Below are positions 8,920-16,984 of a stretch of 64,000 bases of DNA, one piece after another. Below the pieces are notes generated by a model. The model was not told the origin of the DNA. It saw only the letters and a list, made by a program, of their open reading frames with translations, and ran no database searches. Position numbers and translations under genes: made by a program. Where the stretch lies: positions 25,057 to 89,056 of the forward strand of contig NZ_BMUA01000029.1 of assembly GCF_014649955.1 (NCBI RefSeq), written 5' to 3'. This DNA comes from Streptomyces violascens (GTDB lineage: Bacteria; Actinomycetota; Actinomycetes; Streptomycetales; Streptomycetaceae). How positions within the stretch are numbered: position 1 is the stretch's first letter; every line of letters begins with the position of its first letter.

Positions 8920-9203
8920 CGCCACCACCTCCGCCGGGGTGAGCGGGCGGTGTCGACAAGCACCCCGGTGGCCACCAGGTGGTCGACGAACACGGCGATC
9001 TGCTCGCCGACCACCTGCGGGTCCTGGCCGGTGGGGATGGCCACTTCGTCGGCGAGCCCGGCCGTGCCGCCGCGGACGGTGACGGCATGCCAGATCTTCG
9101 CAGCGTCCGCATCGAGCATCAGCCACGCGCCCCGCCGGACGTCGAGCACCGCCGTGCCGTACGGGCCTGCGGCGTAGTGGACATGGGATGCAGGGGTCAG
9201 CAC
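8916..9203 (-). CDS. Lasso leader-binding protein (PqqD-like RRE, B1)
   Basis: 95 residues, GTG start with GGGAGG seven bases upstream; the GTG overlaps the stop of the cyclase gene. The PqqD-like fold is recognisable from the strands YGTAVLDVRRGAWLMLDADAAKIW followed by the helices ending FVDHLVATGVL. In lasso clusters this RRE binds the leader and presents the precursor to the protease and cyclase. The very short overlaps on both sides indicate a tightly coupled operon. The C-terminus ends in a basic RRRWWR tail. Confidence 0.9.
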   Translation of the reverse strand: MLTPASHVHYAAGPYGTAVLDVRRGAWLMLDADAAKIWHAVTVRGGTAGLADEVAIPTGQDPQVVGEQIAVFVDHLVATGVLVDTARSPRRRWWR

Positions 9204-10942
9204 GCCGTCACCTCCCTGCCCACCCTCTGGCCGGTCAGCCACCAGCACGTCACGGCCAGCTGGTGGAGATCGGCGATCGTCGTGGCGCTCTGGCCTCGGG
9301 CTGCCTGGGCGAGCGTGGCGCGGACGGCCGCGGGGTCGATGAGCCCACCGGCCACGAGGGGGCTGGAGGCAATCAGTTCATCCAGCCGGCCTTGGTGCCG
9401 GGCCAACCCCTTGATCCTCTGGGCCGTGAAGGAGCCCTTCGAGCGGCGGGAGGTCAGCCAGTGCGGGAGTTCGGGCAGCGCGGCCGGCAGCAGCGGCTTG
9501 TAGGTCGCCATTCCGCGGCGGGCGAGCGCCGGGACGGCGAACGCCGCCCGGACGACCTCGTTGTCCAGGTAGGGGTACACCGGCTGAATGCCGAGCGCCT
9601 GGGCGTAGGGGGCCCAGCCTCGGGCAGAGGCGCCCACCGACCGCAGGGCGGCCCACTGGTCGAACTCGTCGGCCAGCTCGGGCTGCTGGCTGTGGGCGGC
9701 CTGGCGCAACAGCGCAGCCACCTGCTGACGGCCCTCGCCGGTCAGCCACGAGGCCCCGGCCCCGAGCCGGCACCACGACCAGCAGGCCGCGGCCGGGCTC
9801 GGCGTGGCCGCCCCGCGCTCCAGCGCGTTGGCGGCGCGTTCCAGGGCGCCGGCCCGGCCGAGGTCGGCGGCCTGCTTGAGGGCCTTCCAGTACGGGCCTG
9901 GGGCGGTGTTGCGCATGCGGGCGAACGCCACGACCTGGCGGTGGGCCTCGCGGCGCCCACCGTCTTGCAGCAGGCGGACCCAGCAGGAGCTTGAGGCGTC
10001 GAGCACCACGTCCCCGCCGTGCCCGGTCAGGTGCAGCGGCAATCCGCGTACGGGGCGCAGGTAGGAGGTGTCCATGGCGTACATGGCCGCCTCAAGCACC
10101 GGCTCGGTGCCCGTCGACTGCCCGGCCGGGAAGGAGAACGGCAGCTGATGGTCAGTGCCGGTGGCGACCGTGTGCAGGGCCCCGGTGTGCTCGGCGACGC
10201 GGGTGGCGAACGTCGCGTCCTCCCCGCTGGTGTAGCTGTCCGTGTATGTCACGGCGTGCACGGAGCCTGCGTCGGCGGCGAGCACGACGGCTGCCGAGGA
10301 GTCCAGCCCGCCCGACAGGTCCGCCCCCACCATCCCGTCGGCGGCGCGGACCCGCTGCTGGACGGCGTTGGTGAGAGCGCGGCCGAACCGGTCGGCGCCT
10401 TCGCGCAGTTCGTCCACGGGCTCGACGCCGGTGATGTCGACGAGCTGCGGCGGCGTTCCCTGTGCGAGTAACAGACCGAATCCGCCGGGCAGCATGCGGA
10501 TCCCTTCAAACGGGCTGCGGTGCGGCCAGTGGTGCTCGCCCGCCGTCAGCCGCGCCGCCAGTAGCGGCAGGTCGGGTGCGAGCGGACGTCCCAGGAGTTC
10601 GGGCATGCTCGCCCAGGCCGTTTCCGTCCCGTGCAGCGTGTAGTACACGGCCCGGATGCCGGCGAGGTCGCCGCACACGAACCGCTGCTGCCCGTTGCCG
10701 GCGACCACCCAGTACGAGCCCGGCCACCGGGTCAGCTGGTCCCACCGGCTCGCCCGTACGGCCTCCAGCCCGGTACGAAGCTCCTGTTCGGTCACCGGGC
10801 AGTCGCCCAGGACCGCGAGGACCACCGGGCCCTCGACGGCCGCCCGTACGCGCGTGCCCGGAGTTCGGCGCACGTCACCGAGCCCGTCGATCGTCCATCC
10901 GTCCACGGCGGCCGTGCCGCCGGTCACCCACTCCTGTTCCAT
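9197..10942 (-). CDS. Lasso cyclase (asparagine synthetase-like, C protein)
   Basis: 581 residues. An N-terminal glutaminase-like domain (about 1-190) lacks the catalytic Cys2 (starts MEQEW), as in other lasso cyclases. The synthetase domain has the PP-loop LSGGLDSSAAVVLAAD and later the conserved Asp-rich segment YPYLDNEVVRAAF. Cyclases adenylate the side chain of an Asp or Glu in the core and join it to the core N-terminus. The ATG has GGGGAGG seven bases before it. A stable hairpin separates it from the precursor gene. Confidence 0.93.
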   Translation of the reverse strand: MEQEWVTGGTAAVDGWTIDGLGDVRRTPGTRVRAAVEGPVVLAVLGDCPVTEQELRTGLEAVRASRWDQLTRWPGSYWVVAGNGQQRFVCGDLAGIRAVYYTLHGTETAWASMPELLGRPLAPDLPLLAARLTAGEHHWPHRSPFEGIRMLPGGFGLLLAQGTPPQLVDITGVEPVDELREGADRFGRALTNAVQQRVRAADGMVGADLSGGLDSSAAVVLAADAGSVHAVTYTDSYTSGEDATFATRVAEHTGALHTVATGTDHQLPFSFPAGQSTGTEPVLEAAMYAMDTSYLRPVRGLPLHLTGHGGDVVLDASSSCWVRLLQDGGRREAHRQVVAFARMRNTAPGPYWKALKQAADLGRAGALERAANALERGAATPSPAAACWSWCRLGAGASWLTGEGRQQVAALLRQAAHSQQPELADEFDQWAALRSVGASARGWAPYAQALGIQPVYPYLDNEVVRAAFAVPALARRGMATYKPLLPAALPELPHWLTSRRSKGSFTAQRIKGLARHQGRLDELIASSPLVAGGLIDPAAVRATLAQAARGQSATTIADLHQLAVTCWWLTGQRVGREVTAC

Positions 10943-10976
10943 CCGTTCGCCTCCCCTTGATCAGCCCTGTGACGTG

Positions 10977-11010
10977 CCCGAGGGCCGACCCTCATTGGCC
11001 GGCCCTCGGG
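10977..11010 (-). promoter_or_regulatory. Attenuator-like hairpin between precursor and cyclase genes
   Basis: CCCGAGGGCCG (10977-10987) pairs perfectly with CGGCCCTCGGG (11000-11010), an 11-bp GC-rich stem with a 12-nt loop. It starts 28 bp after the precursor stop and ends 35 bp before the cyclase start. Partial termination here would give more precursor than enzyme mRNA, a layout common in RiPP operons; the effect is inferred. Confidence 0.65.
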
Positions 11011-11037
11011 ATACTCGGGTCAGGTCCTGCGGGCTGG

Positions 11038-11208
11038 TCAGCCCTCGAAGTAGTTGGTCTTGTCCGAGTCGTTGAACGTCTGTCGGCCCAGGGTGAGGGT
11101 CACCACCGGGTGCGCGCTGACCTGCGGCGCGAAGCCGCCGGTGCCCGGCACCGCGGCGAGCTGCTCGTCGACGACAGGCTGGATGGTGACGATGGTCTGC
11201 TCGGCCAT
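11038..11208 (-). CDS. Lasso peptide precursor (A)
   Basis: 56 residues, ATG with GGGAGG six bases before it. The C-terminus reads VTLTL-GRQTFNDSDKTNYFEG. Thr39 sits at position -2 relative to Gly41, which is the standard cleavage rule, so the core is predicted as residues 41-56 (16 residues, starting with Gly). Core Asp7 or Asp9 can accept the ring bond; a nine-residue ring through Asp9 would leave the tail KTNYFEG with Tyr13 and Phe14 as possible plugs. The leader is 40 residues, long for the class, and lacks a clear Tyr-x-x-Pro motif; GFAPQVSAHPV may replace it. I do not match the core to a named lasso peptide. Confidence 0.85.
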   Translation of the reverse strand: MAEQTIVTIQPVVDEQLAAVPGTGGFAPQVSAHPVVTLTLGRQTFNDSDKTNYFEG

Positions 11209-11299
11209 GACCGGCCTCCCTTGTCTCGGGGGATATGGAGGTGGTGCGTGGTGCTGCCTCCATGTCACCGCGACTGAAGTCCCCTTCCTAGAGACGGAG

Positions 11300-11350
11300 T
11301 TGGGACCTTTCTGGGAGTTGATCTGGGAGAAATCTGGGACGTGACTGGGA
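11300..11350 (-). promoter_or_regulatory. Phased CTGGGA direct repeats upstream of the lasso precursor
   Basis: Five hexamers (one TTGGGA, four CTGGGA; read on the gene strand TCCCAG or TCCCAA) start at 11300, 11311, 11323, 11334 and 11345, an 11-12 bp period that puts them on one face of the helix. They fill the gap between the M20 peptidase stop and the precursor. On the gene strand the last repeat (TCCCAAC) is eight bases before TAGGAA. This resembles the layout of SARP-type activator sites, but no SARP gene is in the window. Confidence 0.6.
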
Positions 11351-11352
11351 CG

Positions 11353-12543
11353 TCACTCCTGCATGAGGGCGAGCACTGCCCTGAGGTAGACGGTGTACAC
11401 GGCGCGGAGTTCGAAGAGGTGAGCACGCTCGTCGATGCCGTGCAGCCCCTCGTACGGCACTCCGAAACCGGCGGTGGCCGGGATGCCCTCGCCGGCGAGC
11501 AGGTTCCCGATGTTCGACGGTCCCGCCGTTTTCGCCTTGACGGCGAGCCCTGCCTTGGCGGCAGCGCTCAGCAGGGCGGAGGCAGGCTGTTCCTCCTCGG
11601 TCAGGTGGAAGGGCGGCCAGGTCGCGACCAGGGTGACCTCGGTGGGCTTCGGGGCGGGCAGCTCCGCGTCGAGCTCGGCGACGGCTTTGCGGACGAGGGT
11701 CTCCGCGTCGTGGGCTTCAAAGGACGGGGTGGTGCGCACGTCGACGTTCAGATCGCACCGGTCGGGGGTGACGGAGAAGCCCTGGCCGCCGTGGAAGGAC
11801 GTCACCGACAGTTTCGGTGGCAGCGGGAACCCCGACTCGCCGTCGATGCCGGGTAGTTCGGCGGCATCCAGCAGGCCCACAAGACGGGCGGCGCGGGAGA
11901 TCGCACCGACCACCGTCCGGCTCGATCCGGAGTGCCCGGAGGGGGCGTACACGGCGAGGGACGCCCGCCACAGGCCCCGGCCGCCGACCACGACCTCGTC
12001 CAGGCCCGGGTAGCCGATCATCACTCCGGCCGGCGTGACCGCGGCCTCGTCGACGAGGAAGGCGTGGGCGCCGCCGAAGCCGCCCGTGTGCTCGTCGACA
12101 TCCAGCAGCACGGCGAGCCCGCCGCGCAGCTCAGCGGCACGAGGCGCAAGGTCGGCGGCAATGTGGCAGAACATCGCGGCAGCCAGCTTGGAATCGGCAC
12201 TCCCCCGGCCAAGCAACCATCCATCCTTCACGTCGCCACTGGCCGGCGCGAACGACCAGGCAGTCTCATCGCCATACGGAGCGGTGTCCACGCATGCGTC
12301 CAGAGCCCACCACGGGCCGGGCCGGCCCCCGGAGATCTCCACCAGCAGCCCCACCAGACTCCCCGCGTCGTCGTGCAGACGCCGGTGCGGCAGACCATGT
12401 ACCGCGAGCCAGTCCTCCAACACACCCAGGACAGGGCCGTACTCGTCGATCCCGGCCCGGCTCGGACGGCGGATCAGCTCCTGGGCCAGCTCCACCACCG
12501 ACGCCATACGGGCCTCGGCCACCTGTAGAAAGTTCTCGCTCAC
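11353..12543 (-). CDS. M20-family metallopeptidase homologue with altered metal ligands
   Basis: 396 residues from a GTG after GGGGAG. The M20 order is clear: GRGSADSKLAAAMF, a lid dimerisation domain with SVTSFHGG-type strands, and the C-terminal GLHGIDERAHL. Two key ligands differ: the usual H-x-D-T-x-P reads CVDTAP, and the usual DEE reads DEH. It may therefore bind metal differently or be a non-catalytic binding protein. It lies just 18 bp after the XRE regulator gene and directly before the lasso precursor, all on one strand, but membership of the lasso cluster is unproven. Confidence 0.8.
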   Translation of the reverse strand: MSENFLQVAEARMASVVELAQELIRRPSRAGIDEYGPVLGVLEDWLAVHGLPHRRLHDDAGSLVGLLVEISGGRPGPWWALDACVDTAPYGDETAWSFAPASGDVKDGWLLGRGSADSKLAAAMFCHIAADLAPRAAELRGGLAVLLDVDEHTGGFGGAHAFLVDEAAVTPAGVMIGYPGLDEVVVGGRGLWRASLAVYAPSGHSGSSRTVVGAISRAARLVGLLDAAELPGIDGESGFPLPPKLSVTSFHGGQGFSVTPDRCDLNVDVRTTPSFEAHDAETLVRKAVAELDAELPAPKPTEVTLVATWPPFHLTEEEQPASALLSAAAKAGLAVKAKTAGPSNIGNLLAGEGIPATAGFGVPYEGLHGIDERAHLFELRAVYTVYLRAVLALMQE

Positions 12544-12561
12544 GCCGCTCCCCACCACGGA

Positions 12562-13335
12562 TCAGTTGTGCCGTACCGGCAGCGCACGGACCGCCTCGAT
12601 CGCCTCCACCGGCCGCGCCGAGGCACACGCCTCCCGACCATGGTGAACCAAACCAACCGCCGCCTCCCGACTGAGCAAGACGCCGCAGTCAAACCCGTCC
12701 GACCCGTGAAACGACGGCAGCGGCACCACCGCGGCACTCTCGGAAGCCACGAAGAAACGCTCCAGGGCCTCCGCAGGCTCGACGAGCCCAATGTGGAGCG
12801 TCTTGACGCCGTTGCGGCGCGCCGATGGATCACGCAACTCCAGCAGCCGCACCAGATGATCGGCCAACGCCCGGTGCCGGGGCGGCCCGTAGAGCACGCG
12901 GTAGTGCACCAGGTCCGGGTGCTGCGCCACCGCCGTCTCAATCGCCGCCAGATACGCCTTCTCCCGGCTCCGGCTACCGGTGACCACCAGCTGCTCGCGC
13001 GCCCCCGCCACGACCGCGACCATCGCCTCGATCAGATCCGTCCAACGGGTGAGCACCTTCACGACCACAGCCGTCCCGGTGGTCTCCAACGCACTGGTGG
13101 TCGCGCCGTCCTGATGGGCGAACAAGACCTCCGACCGCTCGCCGTACAGCTCGCACAGCCCGGCCCGGTTCCGCTTGCCCGTACGGCGCCGTCCGGACTC
13201 GAAAGAGCTGATCAGAGTCCCATCCGCCGACTGCCCTGTGATCGCATTCAAGGCATCGGCAGCCTCCTCCAGCGTCATATTCCGCGCGATCCGGGCCCTC
13301 TTGAGCGCTGAGTCCGTACTGCCGGCCGCGGCCAC
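12562..13335 (-). CDS. XRE-family regulator with C-terminal sensor domain
   Basis: 257 residues from a GTG downstream of a GGGGAGGGGG stretch; an ATG eight codons upstream is the alternative. Residues about 8-70 form a Cro/C1 helix-turn-helix (ALKRARIARNMTLEEAADAL with the recognition helix around LISSFESGRR). The rest is an alpha/beta domain with LTRWTDLIEAMVAVVAGAREQLVVTGSR. It is co-transcribed with the M20 gene. It could control the lasso genes through the upstream region; this is inference from position only. Confidence 0.82.
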   Translation of the reverse strand: MAAAGSTDSALKRARIARNMTLEEAADALNAITGQSADGTLISSFESGRRRTGKRNRAGLCELYGERSEVLFAHQDGATTSALETTGTAVVVKVLTRWTDLIEAMVAVVAGAREQLVVTGSRSREKAYLAAIETAVAQHPDLVHYRVLYGPPRHRALADHLVRLLELRDPSARRNGVKTLHIGLVEPAEALERFFVASESAAVVPLPSFHGSDGFDCGVLLSREAAVGLVHHGREACASARPVEAIEAVRALPVRHN

Positions 13336-14106
13336 AGAAACCGCCCCCTCCCCTTGCATCAGCATGAGACGTGTCCGGAGTCTTCCCTGCCTCGCCGTGG
13401 TTCACCTCGTTCACTCCCCCGGGTGACAGCGGCTTCCCTCCAACGCCGCCAGCACGCTAGCGTCGGCGATCCACCACAAGGTGGCCCCGGGGTGCCTGGG
13501 GATGAACCGGTGCTACGCATGAGCAACACGCTAGCCGGTCAGGGCCCGCAGCTCGACGCCCCCTGCGAGCCCCTGTCGAGCCCGGATTTCCGGGGACGAA
13601 CGGCGTCAGCCGGTTTCCTTGATGCGGTACCGGCTGACGCGCGTTCCTCAGTTCTCCCAAGCTGGGCACCTGTACACGTGTCGCCCGCAGACCGCGCCCG
13701 CGGAGGCAGCCCTGTCGTTCCAAGAGCGGCAGGCCAACCCGGCGCCCATGGTCTCCCCCCACATCACCTCACAGGCGCGGCGCGCGAGGCCTCCGACCTC
13801 CACCGCGGGATTTCCTACTTCTCCCGTGGCGGTTCCGGCGGGCGGCTGGTCGCCTGCTGCTATTCGATTCGCAAGTCTTCAATGCTCTTGGGAATCAGGA
13901 GAGTTGAAGTCCTCCCATCGGAGGTAAACCTGCACAGCCGGCCATCCTCCTTGGGGGCTTGGTCTGGTGGTTTCCGGGGCGGCCTTCCGTCACGGCGAGC
14001 GGGAGCTCCCGACCGCCCCGGAGATCATCCACTTTGCCAGGCGCCGCGAGGCCTTGGTCATCCAGGGCAGGGAACTACTAACGTCGTAGCTGGAGACATT
14101 CGCCCG
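13336..14106. other. 770-bp gap with one strong inverted repeat
   Basis: No convincing gene. A perfect 12-bp inverted repeat (13603-13614, GCGTCAGCCGGT; 13629-13640) with a 14-bp spacer sits in the middle. The octamer ACGCTAGC occurs twice, near 13454 and 13530. The inverted repeat could be a terminator or a protein-binding or recombination site. The gap marks the border between the lasso cluster and the plasmid-like module. Confidence 0.4.
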
Positions 14107-14736
14107 TCAGTTGGTGGCCACCGGCGCAGGGTTGGCTGCCAGGTCCTCGGACGACGTGTCCTGACGTTCCGCCGCCGTGCCAGTACGGGCCCCAGGGGCT
14201 GGGCGGCTGTAAAAGACCGAACGGCGCTGCCGCGTCCGCTCCGCAACTCCCTTTGCTACGAGGTTTTCGAGGGTGGTGCGCACCACGGTGGCGGCGATGT
14301 TCCGCTCGGGATGGGCGGTGGCCACGGTGGTGTGGATTTCGGCTGCCGAAACCGGTTGGCCGGCCTCGGGGAGGTGGCTTGCGATCAGATCGCGGAGCGT
14401 CGGACCGTTCCCTCGTGCCTGGGTCTTGGTGGCGCTCTGCTTCTGCTTCTTCGCCCCGAGGTTGGGGAGCTCGGCCGAGGTGCGCGCCCGCGGAACCTGC
14501 CCGCCGGCCGGTGCAGCCTCACGGGGCGTCTTCCGCGTTTCGGCGACTGGGGTTGCCGTGTTACCTAGTGCCTGCTGCATCAAGATGAGCAGCGCATGAT
14601 TGTCCTCCAAAACCTTCAACTGCGCCTGGAGCTCGTCGATCTGGGACGAAACGCGGTCGCGTTCCGCGACATTAGTCTCCAGGTCGTTGCGGACCTGATC
14701 CGCGTATTGCGACTGGAGCGTGGACTTTTCCGACAT
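14107..14736 (-). CDS. Coiled-coil protein with winged-helix-like C-terminus
   Basis: 209 residues, ATG after GGAGGAGC. Residues about 5-65 form a coiled coil (NDLETNVAERDRVSSQIDEL then LQAQLKVLEDNHALL). A Pro/Lys-rich linker follows. Residues about 125-185 resemble a small winged helix (TLRDLIASHLPEAGQPVSAA, then helices ending in a YSRPAP wing). Such proteins are frequent in Streptomyces and are probably dimeric DNA-binding regulators. It stands alone. The target is unknown. Confidence 0.6.
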   Translation of the reverse strand: MSEKSTLQSQYADQVRNDLETNVAERDRVSSQIDELQAQLKVLEDNHALLILMQQALGNTATPVAETRKTPREAAPAGGQVPRARTSAELPNLGAKKQKQSATKTQARGNGPTLRDLIASHLPEAGQPVSAAEIHTTVATAHPERNIAATVVRTTLENLVAKGVAERTRQRRSVFYSRPAPGARTGTAAERQDTSSEDLAANPAPVATN

Positions 14737-15187
14737 GTTGATGCTCCTCCGGATGTGTGTGCATGGAGTTCCTGCCGGATGGTACGTGTCTCCGCCGTGC
14801 ACGCACACTGGCGCGATCACCCCGGCGCGTGATTGCCGGGGAACCAAACGCCGTGACGGTCTGCTCCGATTCGCCTTCCAGCCACGACATGGGGAACTCG
14901 GCCCACAGATGGCGGGCACGCGGCGAACCGGACGCGGCCGTCGATCAAGTTGGGCGACGCGTTGACGAAGCCGGCACGCTCGGCCTTGGCCTGGTCGCGA
15001 GCGCACGCGCGGTGACCATGGTGTCTTTTAGTCGCGGTCCTACCGTTCGGTCGCTCCGGCACCACCGGGACCTCGTTCTCCAGGTCCCGGCATCGCACTC
15101 TGGCTCTGGCGTTAGGTAACAACGTCCGAGCCACCCACAGGTCTCACCAGTTAGAACTGCGCGGGTAACTACGGATGAAACCACTCG
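14737..15187. other. 450-bp gap upstream of the coiled-coil gene
   Basis: No supported gene on either strand. A short inverted repeat (GGGACCTCG... near 15068-15095) is visible. Its right edge is the first shared TGACCCT promoter. Confidence 0.3.
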
Positions 15188-15229
15188 TGACCCTTTTCAT
15201 TTGACATACGATAGCGACGTGGGTAAAAT
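15188..15229 (+). promoter_or_regulatory. Shared-architecture promoter, copy 1
   Basis: TGACCCTTTTCAT box at 15188, -35 TTGACA 15201-15206, 17-bp spacer, -10 TAAAAT 15224-15229. The presumed transcript begins near AGAGTC, forms a small hairpin (15243-15258) and runs into the tRNA-like element and the gene at 15530. Confidence 0.85.
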
Positions 15230-15304
15230 TTAAAGAGTCAATGAGGGTGATCGTCCTCCTCAGCGCCAGACAGCGAAGGCCTGCTAACCCGACCTGCCTG
15301 GCAG

Positions 15305-15360
15305 GCCTGTAGCTCAGCCAGTAGAGCGGCCCCCACGCTATTCCCCTCGGGCCACCAGGC
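15305..15360 (+). tRNA. tRNA-like element lacking a T-arm
   Basis: GCCTG at 15305-15309 can pair with CAGGC at 15356-15360. The D-arm is canonical (TAGCTC-AGCCAGTA-GAGC). The middle has GGCCC/GGGCC pairing around a long loop. No TTCGA-type T-loop follows, so it is not a standard tRNA. It may be a decayed tRNA, a tRNA mimic or an integration-site remnant. It sits 75 nt after a promoter, as a tRNA would. Confidence 0.3.
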
Positions 15361-15529
15361 GGCTGCCGCGCCCATGAGGGCGCAGCGCGCCGCAAGGGCG
15401 CCGGAACTCCGCCCCCAGTAGGCCGAGGTCCCGGCTGCGACCTGGGCTGACGCCCACGCGATGCGACCGCGCCAGGCGCCCCGCGATGAAATTCACTCAG
15501 TTCGCCACGAACCGTTAGGACCTCACGCC

Positions 15530-16183
15530 ATGCCCAAACTGAAGCCCGCCGACGCCGCCTACGCGTGGATGAGCACTCAGGAAGCGCCGGTGCCGTACGA
15601 GGACGTCGCTCACGCCATCGCCGACGACACCAACGCCGAGGAGTGGCGCGCCGCCCACATGGCCATCCTGGAACTCGAGGTCAGTGGGCGTCTGGTCAAC
15701 CTGTCCGCCCGCGAGTGGGGCAAGGTCGGCGTCAAGGCCCGCAGCCCCCGCAAGGGCCGTCACCGCTACCTCGCCACCGACGCCCAGTACAAGGCGTGGA
15801 AGCGGCCCATGTACTCGGTGATGTGGGTGTCCTCCGACTTCATCGGCGAGACCGACGCCGATGCCTGGACGCGCGGCTACGCGCTCAAGGGCGTGAAGAT
15901 CACCGGCGACGAGTACGACATCAACGGCATCCGCTCCGATGACTGGTCCCGCTACTTCTGGACCGGCCATGCCCGCAACGCGGCCGACGCGTACGCGCAG
16001 GGGTTCCTCGGGTGCGCCTACGACGTATGGAACAGGTCCGACTTCGAGGCAGACGTCGAGGAGATCGCCGAGATGGTCGCCCGCGTGCACGCCGAGCTCG
16101 TCGACGCCGACACCAGCGACCCCGAGTACATCGCCGCCGTCATATGTGACCTGCAGGCCCGCCGCGCTTCCGAGGCGGCCTGA
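15530..16183 (+). CDS. Unknown 217-residue protein
   Basis: ATG start. An N-terminal helical segment (EDVAHAIADDTNAEEWRAAHMAI) resembles a small winged-helix-like domain and is followed by basic KVGVKARSPRKGRHRYL. The C-terminal half is acidic and rich in aromatic residues (SRYFWTGHARNAADAYAQGFLG, then EEIAEMVARVHAEL). No signal peptide. It is the first protein gene after promoter copy 1 and overlaps the next start (TGATG), so the two are coupled. Family not recognised. Confidence 0.7.
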   Translation: MPKLKPADAAYAWMSTQEAPVPYEDVAHAIADDTNAEEWRAAHMAILELEVSGRLVNLSAREWGKVGVKARSPRKGRHRYLATDAQYKAWKRPMYSVMWVSSDFIGETDADAWTRGYALKGVKITGDEYDINGIRSDDWSRYFWTGHARNAADAYAQGFLGCAYDVWNRSDFEADVEEIAEMVARVHAELVDADTSDPEYIAAVICDLQARRASEAA

Positions 16184-16389
16184 TGCTGTACCGCGCGGGA
16201 GAGGTCAACTGCGGCCACTGCCGTGAACCGCAGGGCATCGCCGTCGACGACTACAACGGTGAGACGTACGGGGACGGCGAGGTCACCTTCACCCGCGAGC
16301 CGTGCATGCGCTGTCGCGTCCACAGCCTCGGCATCCAAGAGCGTTGCGACGACGACTGCCCCGACTGCGAAGACCGCGGTGATGAGTGA
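16183..16389 (+). CDS. Small Cys-rich protein, likely zinc ribbon
   Basis: 68 residues; ATG overlaps the upstream stop. It has NCGHCREPQG, then CMRCRVHSLG, then CDDDCPDCED: three Cys pairs, the first two spaced like a zinc ribbon, and an acidic tail. It is probably a small nucleic-acid or protein adaptor. It belongs to the 15.5-16.8 kb operon. Confidence 0.65.
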   Translation: MLYRAGEVNCGHCREPQGIAVDDYNGETYGDGEVTFTREPCMRCRVHSLGIQERCDDDCPDCEDRGDE

Positions 16390-16479
16390 CGGCGGCGCGG
16401 CCGAGGATGACAAACCCGTTGGCGGCGGCATCTGCCCGCTGCCCCGTACCCGGCGGAACCGGGAGATCGGGGGAACCGG

Positions 16480-16815
16480 ATGAGCCTGGAGCACTCCTTC
16501 CTCGCCGTGTACGGCGTCGAGCTGCCCGGGGCGGACTGGGTACACGTCTACGACCGCCTGGAGGAACTGCGTCGCGCCCAGAGCCCGGCCTGTGACGCCG
16601 AGGACGTGCAGCTCTTCACCGTCTCTGGTGACCGGGGGCCGTCTCGGGTGGTGATCGGGGCCGCCGTCGTGGGCTTCGAGCCCGGCAGCTGCAAGTCCGT
16701 ACGCGACTTCACCCCGTCGCCCGAGCGGGACGAGGCCGTGCGCCGGGCCGCCGTGTCCGTGGGACACGCCGAACCGGTCGAGCCCGCCTGGTTGTTCATG
16801 TACGACCTGAGCTAG
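16480..16815 (+). CDS. Unknown 111-residue protein
   Basis: ATG after GGGGG. The protein is a compact alpha/beta sequence (LEHSFLAVYGVELPGADWV... VYDRLEELRR ... PAWLFMYDLS). No cysteine motif, signal or membrane helix. The stop is TAG, and readthrough by the suppressor tRNA encoded 600 bp downstream would add 20 residues up to a TAA; whether that happens is unknown. Family not recognised. Confidence 0.65.
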   Translation: MSLEHSFLAVYGVELPGADWVHVYDRLEELRRAQSPACDAEDVQLFTVSGDRGPSRVVIGAAVVGFEPGSCKSVRDFTPSPERDEAVRRAAVSVGHAEPVEPAWLFMYDLS

Positions 16816-16867
16816 CCGGGTGCCGCTCTGCGGCTGGCCCCGTCGTCGGCGGGGAGGCACCCTCTAC

Positions 16868-16908
16868 GACCCTTTTAATTTGACACAAGGGGGTGGGTGG
16901 CGTAAATT
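16868..16908 (+). promoter_or_regulatory. Shared-architecture promoter, copy 2 (tRNA operon)
   Basis: GACCCTTTTAAT box, -35 TTGACA 16880-16885, 17-bp spacer, -10 TAAATT 16903-16908. The leader begins AGAGTC and folds into two GC hairpins (16919-16938 and 16943-16983) before the tRNA array. The leader start resembles that of copy 1. Confidence 0.88.
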
Positions 16909-16984
16909 AGAAGAGTCGGCGGGGGTGATCAACCCCGCAGGCGCCGTACGGCACACGGACGCGGCCGATCCGCACCGTACGGCA

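Noticed and set aside
6578..9082. Very long plus-strand frame opposite the ABC transporter
   Set aside because: It is Gly/Arg-rich without any motif; the minus strand carries a complete lasso gene set.
11038..11208. Graspetide precursor (Thr and Asp-rich C-terminus)
   Set aside because: No ATP-grasp ligase nearby, while all lasso genes are present and the Thr at -2 rule fits.
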